DNA of 5,965 nt from Bacteroidales bacterium (GTDB lineage Bacteria > Bacteroidota > Bacteroidia > Bacteroidales > UBA7960), in assembly GCA_003451785.1 (NCBI GenBank), contig DMJL01000201.1:1-5965 (forward strand), in the 5' to 3' direction. Numbering within the stretch: the first letter of the stretch is position 1; every line of letters starts with the position of its first letter. Below, one piece after another: positions 1 to 5,965 of this stretch. Under the pieces are notes generated by a model. The model had not been told where the DNA came from. It searched no databases and worked only from the letters and a program-made list of their open reading frames with translations. A program made the translations under genes and the position numbers.

Positions 1-1207
1 GTGTAGCGATTACCACGGCATCGCATTCTGTTTTGTAGATGGTGGCTTCCAAGTCGGCAATCTGCTGTTTACCGTATCCCATGGCTGGCAGTAGTGTGCC
101 AATATTAGGATATATGGCAAAGGTTTCGGCAAGACGACCAACCACAAAAGGTCTTGGGTCAACCAATTCGGCAGCACCATATTTTTGAGCTGCAACCGTG
201 CCTGCGCCAATTTTCATGTGGCCGTGGGTAAGTGTAGGCCCGTCTTCCACCACCAGCACTCGTCTTCCTTTTATAAGTCCGGGTTTGTCCACCACCAAAG
301 GCGAAGCACCGTCAATGACCACTGCTGTGGGATTCACCTTCATGATATTCTCGCGCACTGCTTGAATTCCTTCTGGGCCTGCGCTGTCCATCTTGTTAAT
401 CACCACTACATCGGCAAGGCGAAGCGTAGTCTCACCGGGGTAATACGAAAGTTCGTGCCCTGGTCTGTGGGGGTCAACCACGGTTATCATCAGGTCGGGT
501 TTGAAGAATGGGAAGTCGTTGTTTCCGCCATCCCATAGAATCACATCAGCTTCTTTTTCGGCTTCTTTCAATATGGCTTCATAATCCACGCCTGCATAAA
601 TCACATTTCCTCTTACCACATGCGGCTCATACTCCTCCATCTCCTCAATAGTGCAATTGTGCTTTGCCAAATCCTCTACTGCTGCAAAGCGTTGAACTTT
701 TTGTGCTACAAGGTCGCCATAGGGCATAGGATGGCGCACAGCAACTACTTTTAAGCCTTGCTCCATCAAAATCTCTATGATACGGCGCGAAGTCTGACTT
801 TTTCCACAGCCCGTGCGAACTGCTCCAACTGCAATCACCGGCTTGGAGCTTTTGAGCATGGTTTCTTTAGGGCCGATAAGCATAAAATCTGCTCCAGTAG
901 CGTTAACTATCGCAGCTAAACCCATCACCTCATTGTAAGAAACATCGCTGTATGAGAAAACACATACATCCACATCCATCTCTTTTATCAACCGTGGCAA
1001 ATCGTCTTGAGAGTAGATAGGAATTCCATCCGGATACAATTCGCCGGCAAGTGCCGATGGATACTTACGGCCTTCAATATCCGGTATTTGGGCGGCAGTA
1101 AAAGCTACAACGCTGTAATTTGCATTGTTGCGGTAGTAGGTGTTGAAGTTGTGGAAGTCCCTTCCAGCTGCTCCAATGATAATTACATTTTTCTTTTTCT
1201 TATACAT
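1..1207 (-). CDS. Cyclic 2,3-diphosphoglycerate synthetase-like P-loop GTPase (COG2403 type), 3' end cut off by window edge
   Basis: Reading the minus strand from ATG 1207-1205 gives an open frame of 402 codons that runs off the left edge without a stop. Residues 8-22 form an N-terminal Rossmann-like start (VIIIGAAGRDFHNFN). A nucleotide-binding loop lies at 128-139 (GAVRTGCGKSQT, with K136 and S137), close to the deviant Walker A of SIMIBI-class NTPases with Arg in place of the signature Lys. A Walker B-like DGGNND lies at 226-231 and NKMD at 271-274 matches the guanine-specificity (G4) motif. Near the visible end, MGYGKQQIADLE followed by DAVVIAT is typical of the family's C-terminal region. 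Family members are usually about 440-450 residues, so roughly 40 are missing. The archaeal namesake makes cyclic 2,3-diphosphoglycerate from 2,3-diphosphoglycerate and ATP. Bacterial relatives are cytosolic and their substrate is not established, so that activity should not be assumed here. It is transcribed divergently from the C69 gene and has no Shine-Dalgarno. Family assignment is strong; function is open. Confidence 0.88.
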   Translation of the reverse strand, partial: MYKKKKNVIIIGAAGRDFHNFNTYYRNNANYSVVAFTAAQIPDIEGRKYPSALAGELYPDGIPIYSQDDLPRLIKEMDVDVCVFSYSDVSYNEVMGLAAIVNATGADFMLIGPKETMLKSSKPVIAVGAVRTGCGKSQTSRRIIEILMEQGLKVVAVRHPMPYGDLVAQKVQRFAAVEDLAKHNCTIEEMEEYEPHVVRGNVIYAGVDYEAILKEAEKEADVILWDGGNNDFPFFKPDLMITVVDPHRPGHELSYYPGETTLRLADVVVINKMDSAGPEGIQAVRENIMKVNPTAVVIDGASPLVVDKPGLIKGRRVLVVEDGPTLTHGHMKIGAGTVAAQKYGAAELVDPRPFVVGRLAETFAIYPNIGTLLPAMGYGKQQIADLEATIYKTECDAVVIAT

Positions 1208-1260
1208 AAAAAATCTTTTTGATGAATACTTTAGCCATTACATTTACATATTGTCATTCG

Positions 1261-1268
1261 CAAAAATA
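1261..1268 (-). promoter_or_regulatory. Bacteroidota -7 promoter element (TATTTTTG) for the cPGS-like gene
   Basis: Read on the minus strand this is TATTTTTG, an exact match to TAnnTTTG. It ends 53 nt before the ATG at 1207. A TTG at 1287-1285 lies 16 nt upstream, close to but slightly short of the usual spacing for the -33 TTTG/TTG element. The match to consensus is seen directly; promoter activity is inferred. Confidence 0.6.
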
Positions 1269-1432
1269 AGGTTTAAAAATTTGACAATGTGAAGTATGCA
1301 AAATTTTTTTTCACCACCACAATTGATTGTTTTATCAGGATTTATGCATTGTGTTAATAAAAAAATCGGTTTTTTTGCAATTCCCACCTACTATGACTTT
1401 AAGATTGTATTACATTCATTTGCCTAATCTTT

Positions 1433-1440
1433 TATTTTTG
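1433..1440 (+). promoter_or_regulatory. Bacteroidota -7 promoter element (TATTTTTG) for the C69 dipeptidase gene
   Basis: Exact TAnnTTTG match ending 41 nt before the ATG at 1482, which implies a leader of roughly 35 nt. No -33 TTTG is found at standard spacing; the nearest candidate is ATTG at 1404-1407, 25 nt away. It is identical to the divergent element at 1268-1261, so the 274-nt region 1208-1481 is a divergent promoter region. I see no other gene in that region. Confidence 0.6.
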
Positions 1441-1481
1441 TGCAAAATTTCTATTAAACAAACCATACTATTTTTTCAACT

Positions 1482-3125
1482 ATGAGAAATTTATTGGGTC
1501 TATTTTTAATTGTTGGGCTATTGGTTGGTCTTCCCCAGCCAACCCGTTCATGTACTTCGGTATTAGCTTCCCGTGGGGCAACAGCCGATGGTAGTGTAAT
1601 GACCAGCTATACTTACGATGTAGCCGGCTTTGCGTCGCCTTTATACTTTTATCCGGGAGGCACATACCAACCCGGAGATTCACTAAGCATTTTCGGATTT
1701 CGCGATGGTGCATTCTTAGGCAAAATATTGCAAGTACCCAAAACCTATAAGGTAGTTGGCAATATGAACGAACACCAAGTAGTGATTGGCGAAACCACCT
1801 TTGGTGGCCGCACAGAGTTGCATGGTGGCACAGGAGTGTTTGATTATGGCAATCTTATGATTATTACCTTGCAGCGCGCTCGTACCGCCCGTGAGGCGAT
1901 TCGTATTTTTGATGCTCTTGCACAAAAGTATGGCTACCGCGACACAGGAGAGACTTTCTTCTTTGCCGACGAGAACGAGGTGTGGATTATGGATTTTATC
2001 GGAAAAGGTCAGTTTGAAAAGGGTGCTGTATGGGTTGCCGCCCGTGTGCCAGAAGGCTACATAGCTGCTCACGCCAATCAGGGGCGTATAAGATACATTG
2101 ATTGGAACGACCGTCAGAATTGGATGTGGTCGGCCGATGTTGTTGATTTTGCACGAGAAAGAGGCTGGTTTAGGGGTAGCCGCAACCAGTTTAGTTTTAG
2201 AGAAGCGTATAACCCCATTACGCCCAGGTCTTTATTGTTGTGCGAAGGCAGGGTTTGGAGTATCTACAGGAGGGCTGCACCTTCGCAATACTTTTCTGAC
2301 AAATACTGGCGTGGCGTAGAAGGAGCTGAGCCTTACCCATTGTTTATAAGACCCGACAAGCCCCTTACCGTGGGAGATATGAAGGCATTGGTGCGCGATC
2401 ATTTTCACGGAACACCCTACTTCACTCGCGAAGGGTATGCAGCAGGTCCGTTTGGAAGCCCATACCGCTTCAGGCCGTTAGGGTTCAATATCGAAGGCGA
2501 CACCATGGATTATTCTTGGGCAAGAGCTATATCCCAGCCGCAAACTGCATATTCCTTTATAACCCAATCCCGAAACTGGATGCCTGATGCCATTGGCGGC
2601 ATCGTTTGGTATGGTCTTGACGACACTTATACCAATGTGTTTATGCCCCTTTATGTTGGCATGACACGCAGCCCGCAATCCTTGAGTGTAGCATGCCCAA
2701 TAACATTCGATTGGAATTCGGCATACTGGGTTTTCAATAAAGTTGCCAACCATGCTTACCCGCTATTCAACATTATGATTGGCGATATTCAAGAAGTGCA
2801 AACTGAGTTAGAAAGCCGTGCCCAAACTATGGTGCAAGCAGTTGACAAGGCTGCTTTAGTACTGCACGAGCATTCACCACAGTTCCTCCACGAATACCTT
2901 ACAGATTTTAGTGTAAATTTTGCAGAGAGCGTAGTTGATAGGTGGCGGCAACTTGCCTTTCACCTGTTCGTAAGGTATAATGACGGATTTATCAGAGGAA
3001 CAGAATCGGTAAAAGACTGGCCCGTGGGCATCGGCTATCCCCAAGACTTCAAGCGTCGTGCAGTAGAATCGCGCCCGGGTTTCTACGATGTGCGCTGGCG
3101 CAAACCAGGTGAGCCGGTACGATAA
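1482..3125 (+). CDS. Secreted C69-family dipeptidase (N-terminal nucleophile Cys hydrolase)
   Basis: The 547-residue protein begins with a signal peptide: Arg2, a hydrophobic run at about 4-17, then PQPTRS. Immediately after it comes C24-T25-S26, the position of the catalytic N-terminal Cys of peptidase family C69, whose characterised members (such as lactobacillal PepD-type enzymes) hydrolyse dipeptides. Removal of residues 1-23 would expose Cys24 as nucleophile. Other family hallmarks are ATADGSVMTSYTYD (33-46), a GETTFGGR block (103-110), DENEVWIMD (163-171), GAVWVAARVPEGYIAAHANQ (181-200), HGTPY (309-313) and SQPQTAYSFITQSRNWMPD (351-369) leading into IGGIVWYGLDD (371-381). The residues before Cys24 (TRS) do not form a good lipobox, so a soluble exported enzyme is more likely than a lipoprotein. 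Length is typical. The start is supported by an in-frame stop at 1455-1457 and no other upstream ATG. TAA is followed directly by an in-frame TAG. The gene appears monocistronic, with its own promoter element and terminator. Confidence 0.93.
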   Translation: MRNLLGLFLIVGLLVGLPQPTRSCTSVLASRGATADGSVMTSYTYDVAGFASPLYFYPGGTYQPGDSLSIFGFRDGAFLGKILQVPKTYKVVGNMNEHQVVIGETTFGGRTELHGGTGVFDYGNLMIITLQRARTAREAIRIFDALAQKYGYRDTGETFFFADENEVWIMDFIGKGQFEKGAVWVAARVPEGYIAAHANQGRIRYIDWNDRQNWMWSADVVDFARERGWFRGSRNQFSFREAYNPITPRSLLLCEGRVWSIYRRAAPSQYFSDKYWRGVEGAEPYPLFIRPDKPLTVGDMKALVRDHFHGTPYFTREGYAAGPFGSPYRFRPLGFNIEGDTMDYSWARAISQPQTAYSFITQSRNWMPDAIGGIVWYGLDDTYTNVFMPLYVGMTRSPQSLSVACPITFDWNSAYWVFNKVANHAYPLFNIMIGDIQEVQTELESRAQTMVQAVDKAALVLHEHSPQFLHEYLTDFSVNFAESVVDRWRQLAFHLFVRYNDGFIRGTESVKDWPVGIGYPQDFKRRAVESRPGFYDVRWRKPGEPVR

Positions 3126-3148
3126 TAGAACTCCCAACTCGTAAGAAA

Positions 3149-3181
3149 GAGATTTCGGCTTCGGCCGGAGTCTCTTTTTTT
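3149..3181 (+). terminator. Rho-independent terminator of the C69 dipeptidase gene
   Basis: Arms 3149-3159 (GAGATTTCGGC) and 3164-3174 (GCCGGAGTCTC) form an 11-bp stem with two G-U wobbles. It is closed by a C(UUCG)G tetraloop (3160-3163) and followed by seven T (3175-3181). Three A at 3146-3148 can extend the stem into the T tract. It starts 23 nt after the stop codon. Confidence 0.93.
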
Positions 3182-3364
3182 GTTTTGCCTTTTGCAATTC
3201 ATTTTTAAACGATTATACAATCATTCACAATAAACCATTTTTTGATGCAGCTCTGCCTTAAAGTGCCAATGAAAGCCACAAAAAACTCCCAATAGATTTG
3301 CTAAACAGCTGCTGCAACTACTTTTTTTTTAGCAGTATTTGGATATTTTTAGTTAGAAATGCCC

Positions 3365-3390
3365 TTTGCTATGCTAATGACCATAGCAAG
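3365..3390. repeat. Short inverted repeat upstream of argS
   Basis: TTGCTATG (3366-3373) and CATAGCAA (3382-3389) are perfect 8-bp inverted arms around an 8-nt spacer (CTAATGAC). One G-U pair (T3365 with G3390) can extend the stem. There is no T tract on either strand, so it does not look like an intrinsic terminator. It lies about 47 nt upstream of the argS -7 element, a place where an operator could sit, but nothing in the sequence identifies a regulator. The rest of 3186-3436 is AT-rich and holds no gene I can support. Confidence 0.5.
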
Positions 3391-3436
3391 TAGTGCTTGG
3401 ATAATTTAAACGCCTTCCCCAAATGGTTTTTTGCGC

Positions 3437-3444
3437 TAATTTTG
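3437..3444 (+). promoter_or_regulatory. Bacteroidota -7 promoter element (TAATTTTG) for argS
   Basis: Exact TAnnTTTG match ending 22 nt before the argS ATG, so the leader would be short (under about 20 nt). No -33 TTG stands at the standard distance. The short leader leaves no room for an attenuator or riboswitch downstream of this start site. Confidence 0.6.
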
Positions 3445-3466
3445 CATCTTCAATTATTCTAATTTT

Positions 3467-5260
3467 ATGTCGATTACACAAGTAATATTAGAGGCGGTAT
3501 CCGATTTTGTTTTTGAACAATACGGAGAGGATGCTCCTCTTCAGGCATTGACTTTGCAGAAGACTCGCAAGGAGTTTTCGGGCGATTTTACTTTGGTAGT
3601 GTTTCCTTTTGTGAAGATAACAAAGGTTTCGCCCGAGGCTACTGCAAAACTTATTGGCGATGCCCTTATAGAGAGGGTAGATGAGTTGCAATCCTATAAT
3701 GTTATCAAAGGTTTTTTGAATTTAAGTCTACACCCTAATTTTTGGATAGACTACCTTGCGCGCAATAGTGGCAATGCAAGATTTGGTTTTCGTCCAAAGG
3801 GCGAAGGGGCACCAGTGGTGGTAGAATATTCGTCGCCCAACACCAACAAACCCTTGCATCTGGGGCATGTTCGCAACAACCTTTTGGGATATTCGGTAGC
3901 CAAAATCTTAGAAGCTTCCGGCAGAAGAGTGTATAAAGTGAATCTGGTGAACGATAGGGGTATTCATATTTGCAAATCCATGCTTGCTTGGATAAAATAT
4001 GGAAAGGGGAGAACGCCCTACACAACAGGAATGAAAGGCGACAAACTGGTAGGCGAATATTATGTGAAGTTTGAAACTGAGCTTAAAATCCAAGTCGGCG
4101 AACTGATGCTTGCTGGCTATACCGATGAAGAAATAGCAAGGAAAGATGCACCCTTGATGAAGGAAGCGCAAGAGTTGTTGCGAAAGTGGGAGGATGGAGA
4201 CGCCCAAACCTTAGCAATATGGTGTGCTATGAATGGTTGGGTATATGAAGGGTTCAACCAGACCTACCGTAAACTCGGAGTGGAGTTTGATAAAACCTAC
4301 TATGAGTCGGAAACCTACTTGCTGGGCAAGGAGTTGGTCATGGAAGGGCTAAAAAAGGGTGTATTCGAGAAACGATCCGATAATTCTGTTTGGGTTACGC
4401 TCAACAACGATCCATTAGACGAGAAGCTCCTTTTGCGTTCTGATGGCACATCGGTATATATCACGCAAGACTTAGGAACGGCACAACTTCGTTTCGATGA
4501 TTTTTATCCGGGTGAAATGATTTATGTGGTGGGCAATGAGCAAAACTACCATTTCGAAGTACTGCAAAAAGTATTACAGAAATTGAGAAAGCCCTATGCC
4601 GATGCAGTGTATCATCTCAGCTATGGCATGGTAGAGCTACCCGAAGGTAAGATGAAATCGCGGGAGGGGACAGTGGTAGATGCCGACGACCTTTTCGAAG
4701 AAATGGTTGACACAGCAAGGCGTACAACCGAGGAGTTGGGCAAAGTTCAGGATTTTTCCGAAGAGGAAAAGGCTCAGCTATACAACATATTGGGGATGGG
4801 GGCATTGAAATACTTTATTCTGAAGGTTGATCCCAAGAAAAACATGTTGTTCAACCCATCCGAATCCATAGATTTCAATGGCAATACTGGTCCGTTTATA
4901 CAATACACCTACGCGCGTATAAGTTCAATCTTGCGTATGGCGCAGAGTGGCAAGCCCCTACAAGCTAAGGTGCAACTTGCACCGGAAAAACTCAATTTGC
5001 TCGAGCGCAATTTGCTCCGTACTATTTTCGACTTTCCGGGAGTAGTATTGGATGCTGCCAATGCCCATAGCCCAGCACAAATTGCCAACTATGCATACGA
5101 CCTTTGCAAGGAGTACAATCAGTTTTACCATGAGCATAGCGTGCTCAACGAGCCTGACCCCCAAATCAGCCATTTTCGCGTGAAACTTTCAGAAATGGTG
5201 AGTACGGTTGTAAAGAATGCAATGTCGCTTCTGGGAATAGATGTGCCCGAAAGGATGTAA
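3467..5260 (+). CDS. argS: Arginyl-tRNA synthetase
   Basis: This cytosolic class I aminoacyl-tRNA synthetase charges tRNA-Arg with arginine using ATP. The 597-residue product has the usual bacterial ArgRS length. The N-terminal Add-1-type tRNA-recognition domain spans about 5-90 (KTRKEFSGDF at 32-41). The catalytic core begins with YSSPNTNKPLHLGH (121-134), in which HLGH at 131-134 is the HIGH signature. KMKSREG (395-401) takes the place of KMSKS. The C-terminal DALR anticodon-binding domain starts near NTGPFIQYTYAR (473-484) and ends with GIDVPERM at the C-terminus, as is common in the family. The start is supported by an in-frame stop at 3437-3439 and by the -7 element 22 nt upstream; no Shine-Dalgarno is visible. 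No key motif is missing and there is no frameshift. It stands alone, with a promoter element upstream and a hairpin just after the stop. Confidence 0.98.
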   Translation: MSITQVILEAVSDFVFEQYGEDAPLQALTLQKTRKEFSGDFTLVVFPFVKITKVSPEATAKLIGDALIERVDELQSYNVIKGFLNLSLHPNFWIDYLARNSGNARFGFRPKGEGAPVVVEYSSPNTNKPLHLGHVRNNLLGYSVAKILEASGRRVYKVNLVNDRGIHICKSMLAWIKYGKGRTPYTTGMKGDKLVGEYYVKFETELKIQVGELMLAGYTDEEIARKDAPLMKEAQELLRKWEDGDAQTLAIWCAMNGWVYEGFNQTYRKLGVEFDKTYYESETYLLGKELVMEGLKKGVFEKRSDNSVWVTLNNDPLDEKLLLRSDGTSVYITQDLGTAQLRFDDFYPGEMIYVVGNEQNYHFEVLQKVLQKLRKPYADAVYHLSYGMVELPEGKMKSREGTVVDADDLFEEMVDTARRTTEELGKVQDFSEEEKAQLYNILGMGALKYFILKVDPKKNMLFNPSESIDFNGNTGPFIQYTYARISSILRMAQSGKPLQAKVQLAPEKLNLLERNLLRTIFDFPGVVLDAANAHSPAQIANYAYDLCKEYNQFYHEHSVLNEPDPQISHFRVKLSEMVSTVVKNAMSLLGIDVPERM

Positions 5261-5264
5261 GAAG

Positions 5265-5312
5265 GAATTTTTAAAAAATATCTTCTTGATGGGAGAGATT
5301 TTTTAAAAATTC
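5265..5312. terminator. Perfect AT-rich hairpin after argS, possible terminator
   Basis: Arms 5265-5279 (GAATTTTTAAAAAAT) and 5298-5312 (ATTTTTTAAAAATTC) are a perfect 15-bp inverted repeat beginning 4 nt after the argS stop. The 18-nt interior can add a second 6-bp helix (5281-5286 with 5291-5296, two G-U pairs) around a TGAT loop, after a single A-G mismatch. The stem is almost entirely A/T and no T tract follows the whole hairpin, so it is not a classical terminator. A transcript-end or 3'-protecting hairpin is the most likely role given its position. Confidence 0.6.
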
Positions 5313-5400
5313 AAAAGTTTCAGTTGTACCACTTTTCTTTGAGTAACTTCATCACAGCGTTTGTGGGGAGTTTTCTAAATGCAAAATTGCGGTGCCAAAA

Positions 5401-5488
5401 TGGATTATCCTACGAAGAAATGTACCTTAAAGTTTTAGCCTTACTTTAGTATTTAATGCTTTACACCGTAGGGATTAGGGATAATCCA
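5401..5488. repeat. Inverted repeat TGGATTATCC / GGATAATCCA
   Basis: TGGATTATCC (5401-5410) is exactly reverse-complemented by GGATAATCCA (5479-5488), 68 nt apart. Each copy is close to self-complementary (GGATtATCC). The right copy also belongs to a local hairpin, GGATTA (5472-5477), loop GGGA, TAATCC (5482-5487). CCTACG (5409-5414) is mirrored by CGTAGG (5467-5472), and a further TAATCC lies at 5519-5524. The repeats are seen directly. A role as binding sites ahead of the GH3 promoter is only a possibility. Confidence 0.45.
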
Positions 5489-5537
5489 AAATTTCTTAAA
5501 TCGTATATGGGATGTTAATAATCCTTTAGATTATGGC

Positions 5538-5545
5538 TACTTTTG
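5538..5545 (+). promoter_or_regulatory. Bacteroidota -7 promoter element (TACTTTTG) for the GH3 gene
   Basis: Exact TAnnTTTG match ending 28 nt before the ATG at 5574. As with argS, no clear -33 TTTG is seen at standard spacing. The following bases continue as CAAAA, so the local sequence resembles the extended TTTTGCA seen at the argS promoter. Confidence 0.6.
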
Positions 5546-5573
5546 CAAAAAAAATTAATACACCTGCCTATTC

Positions 5574-5965
5574 ATGTTTTCAATTCTAAATAAAGGTTTT
5601 GTAGGATTCCTAAAGCACAGATATACACAGATTGAGCGATTTATGCACAATCCTGTAGAAACACAAAACCAGGTTTTGGGCACCCTTATAAACTCCGCCA
5701 AGAACACAGAATGGGGCAAATTGCACCATTACCATTCCATGGGTCATAAAAACGATTTCAAGGAGCGTGTTCCGGTACAGGACTACGACCAGATTAGACC
5801 TTGGATTGATAGAATGCTGGCCGGCGAGCAAAATTTGCTGTGGCATTCTCACATTCATTGGTTTGCCAAATCCAGTGGAACCACGTCAGATAAGAGCAAA
5901 TTTATACCTGTATCTCAGGAAGCTTTGCGCGGGTGTCACCAAAAAGCAGGTCTGGATGTAATGGC
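5574..5965 (+). CDS. GH3 auxin-responsive-promoter family protein (acyl-adenylate-forming), 3' end cut off by window edge
   Basis: From ATG 5574-5576 the frame stays open for 130 complete codons and leaves the window. Residues 98-112 read AKSSGTTSDKSKFIP; S100-S-G-T-T-S105 is the phosphate-binding motif 1 of the acyl-adenylate (ANL) superfamily in its GH3 form. Upstream, NSAKNTEWGK (40-49) and the block ERVPVQDYDQIRPWIDRMLAGE (64-85), with its VPVQDYD core, match the conserved N-terminal region of bacterial GH3 proteins. These are usually about 500 residues, so about a quarter is present. Plant GH3 enzymes conjugate amino acids to acyl acids such as indole-acetate or jasmonate through an adenylate; the bacterial substrates are not known to me. 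There is no signal peptide, so it is likely cytosolic. The start is supported by an in-frame stop at 5556-5558 and the -7 element 28 nt upstream. No Shine-Dalgarno is visible. Confidence 0.88.
   Translation, partial: MFSILNKGFVGFLKHRYTQIERFMHNPVETQNQVLGTLINSAKNTEWGKLHHYHSMGHKNDFKERVPVQDYDQIRPWIDRMLAGEQNLLWHSHIHWFAKSSGTTSDKSKFIPVSQEALRGCHQKAGLDVM

Larger units (their letters stand above)
5261..5573. other. Intergenic region between argS and the GH3 gene
   Basis: These 313 nt contain no open frame I would call a gene on either strand. They hold the AT-rich hairpin right after argS, a cluster of GGATTA/TAATCC repeats at about 5401-5524, and the GH3 promoter element at 5538-5545. The rest is AT-rich sequence in which I see nothing recognisable. 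No tRNA-like or conserved riboswitch structure was recognised by eye. Confidence 0.6.

Noticed and set aside
185..538. Plus-strand open frame of 117 codons inside the cPGS-like gene
   Set aside because: It lies wholly opposite the well-supported minus-strand GTPase frame, is rich in His/Cys/Ser in the manner of antisense shadows, and matches no family I recognise.
1007..1222. Plus-strand open frame overlapping the start of the cPGS-like gene
   Set aside because: Antisense shadow of residues 1-67 of that gene, with no promoter box upstream.
1716..2072. Minus-strand frame of 118 codons within the C69 gene, and similar ones within argS
   Set aside because: They oppose strongly conserved coding sequence, have no promoter and no recognisable protein features.
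3126..3128. In-frame TAG directly after the C69 TAA stop, considered as a sign of readthrough
   Set aside because: Tandem stops are common and there is no further open frame before the terminator.
3245..3295. 16-residue open frame (MQLCLKVPMKATKNSQ) upstream of argS, considered as a leader peptide
   Set aside because: It lies upstream of the argS -7 box, contains no Arg codon and has no translation signal, so it cannot act as an arginine-sensing leader from that promoter.
3304..3339. CTGCT ... AGCAG pairing around the T tract upstream of argS
   Set aside because: Only five base pairs with a long AT-rich loop; not distinguishable from chance.
1..5965. Defence island, mobile element, CRISPR array or new multigene system
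   Set aside because: The four genes are recognisable, separately transcribed and without transposase, phage, repeat-spacer or toxin-antitoxin features; the context is housekeeping-like.

Overview
The window reads as ordinary chromosomal DNA from a member of the Bacteroidota. Three things support this. An exact TAnnTTTG element, the Bacteroidota -7 box, lies a short distance upstream of all four genes. None of the four starts has a recognisable Shine-Dalgarno sequence; AT-rich tracts precede the ATGs instead. The protein families present (a secreted C69 dipeptidase, an MKSREG-type ArgRS and a bacterial GH3 protein) are common in that phylum. I cannot place it more narrowly from sequence alone.

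Layout. Positions 1-1207 (minus strand) hold a protein of the cyclic 2,3-diphosphoglycerate synthetase-like/COG2403 P-loop GTPase family; its C-terminal end runs off the left edge. A 274-nt divergent intergenic region (1208-1481) carries back-to-back promoters. Positions 1482-3125 (plus) encode a secreted C69-family dipeptidase, followed by a textbook intrinsic terminator with a UUCG tetraloop. After a 341-nt gap (from the stop at 3125 to 3467), which includes that terminator and a small hairpin of unknown role, argS (3467-5260, plus) encodes a complete arginyl-tRNA synthetase. It is followed by an unusually perfect AT-rich hairpin. A 313-nt gap with a small set of GGATTA/TAATCC repeats leads to the 5' part of a GH3-family acyl-adenylate-forming enzyme (5574 to the right edge).

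The four genes look like four separate transcription units: each has its own promoter element, the gaps are long, and terminator-like structures separate the three plus-strand genes. I see no shared pathway. ArgRS is translation housekeeping, the C69 enzyme is an exported peptidase, and the cPGS-like and GH3 proteins are recognisable families whose substrates in these bacteria are unsettled. There is no tRNA, rRNA, CRISPR array, insertion sequence, phage gene or other sign of an accessory island. I find no evidence of a new multigene system. The most worthwhile follow-ups are the roles of the cPGS-like and GH3 proteins and the non-coding structures flanking argS.
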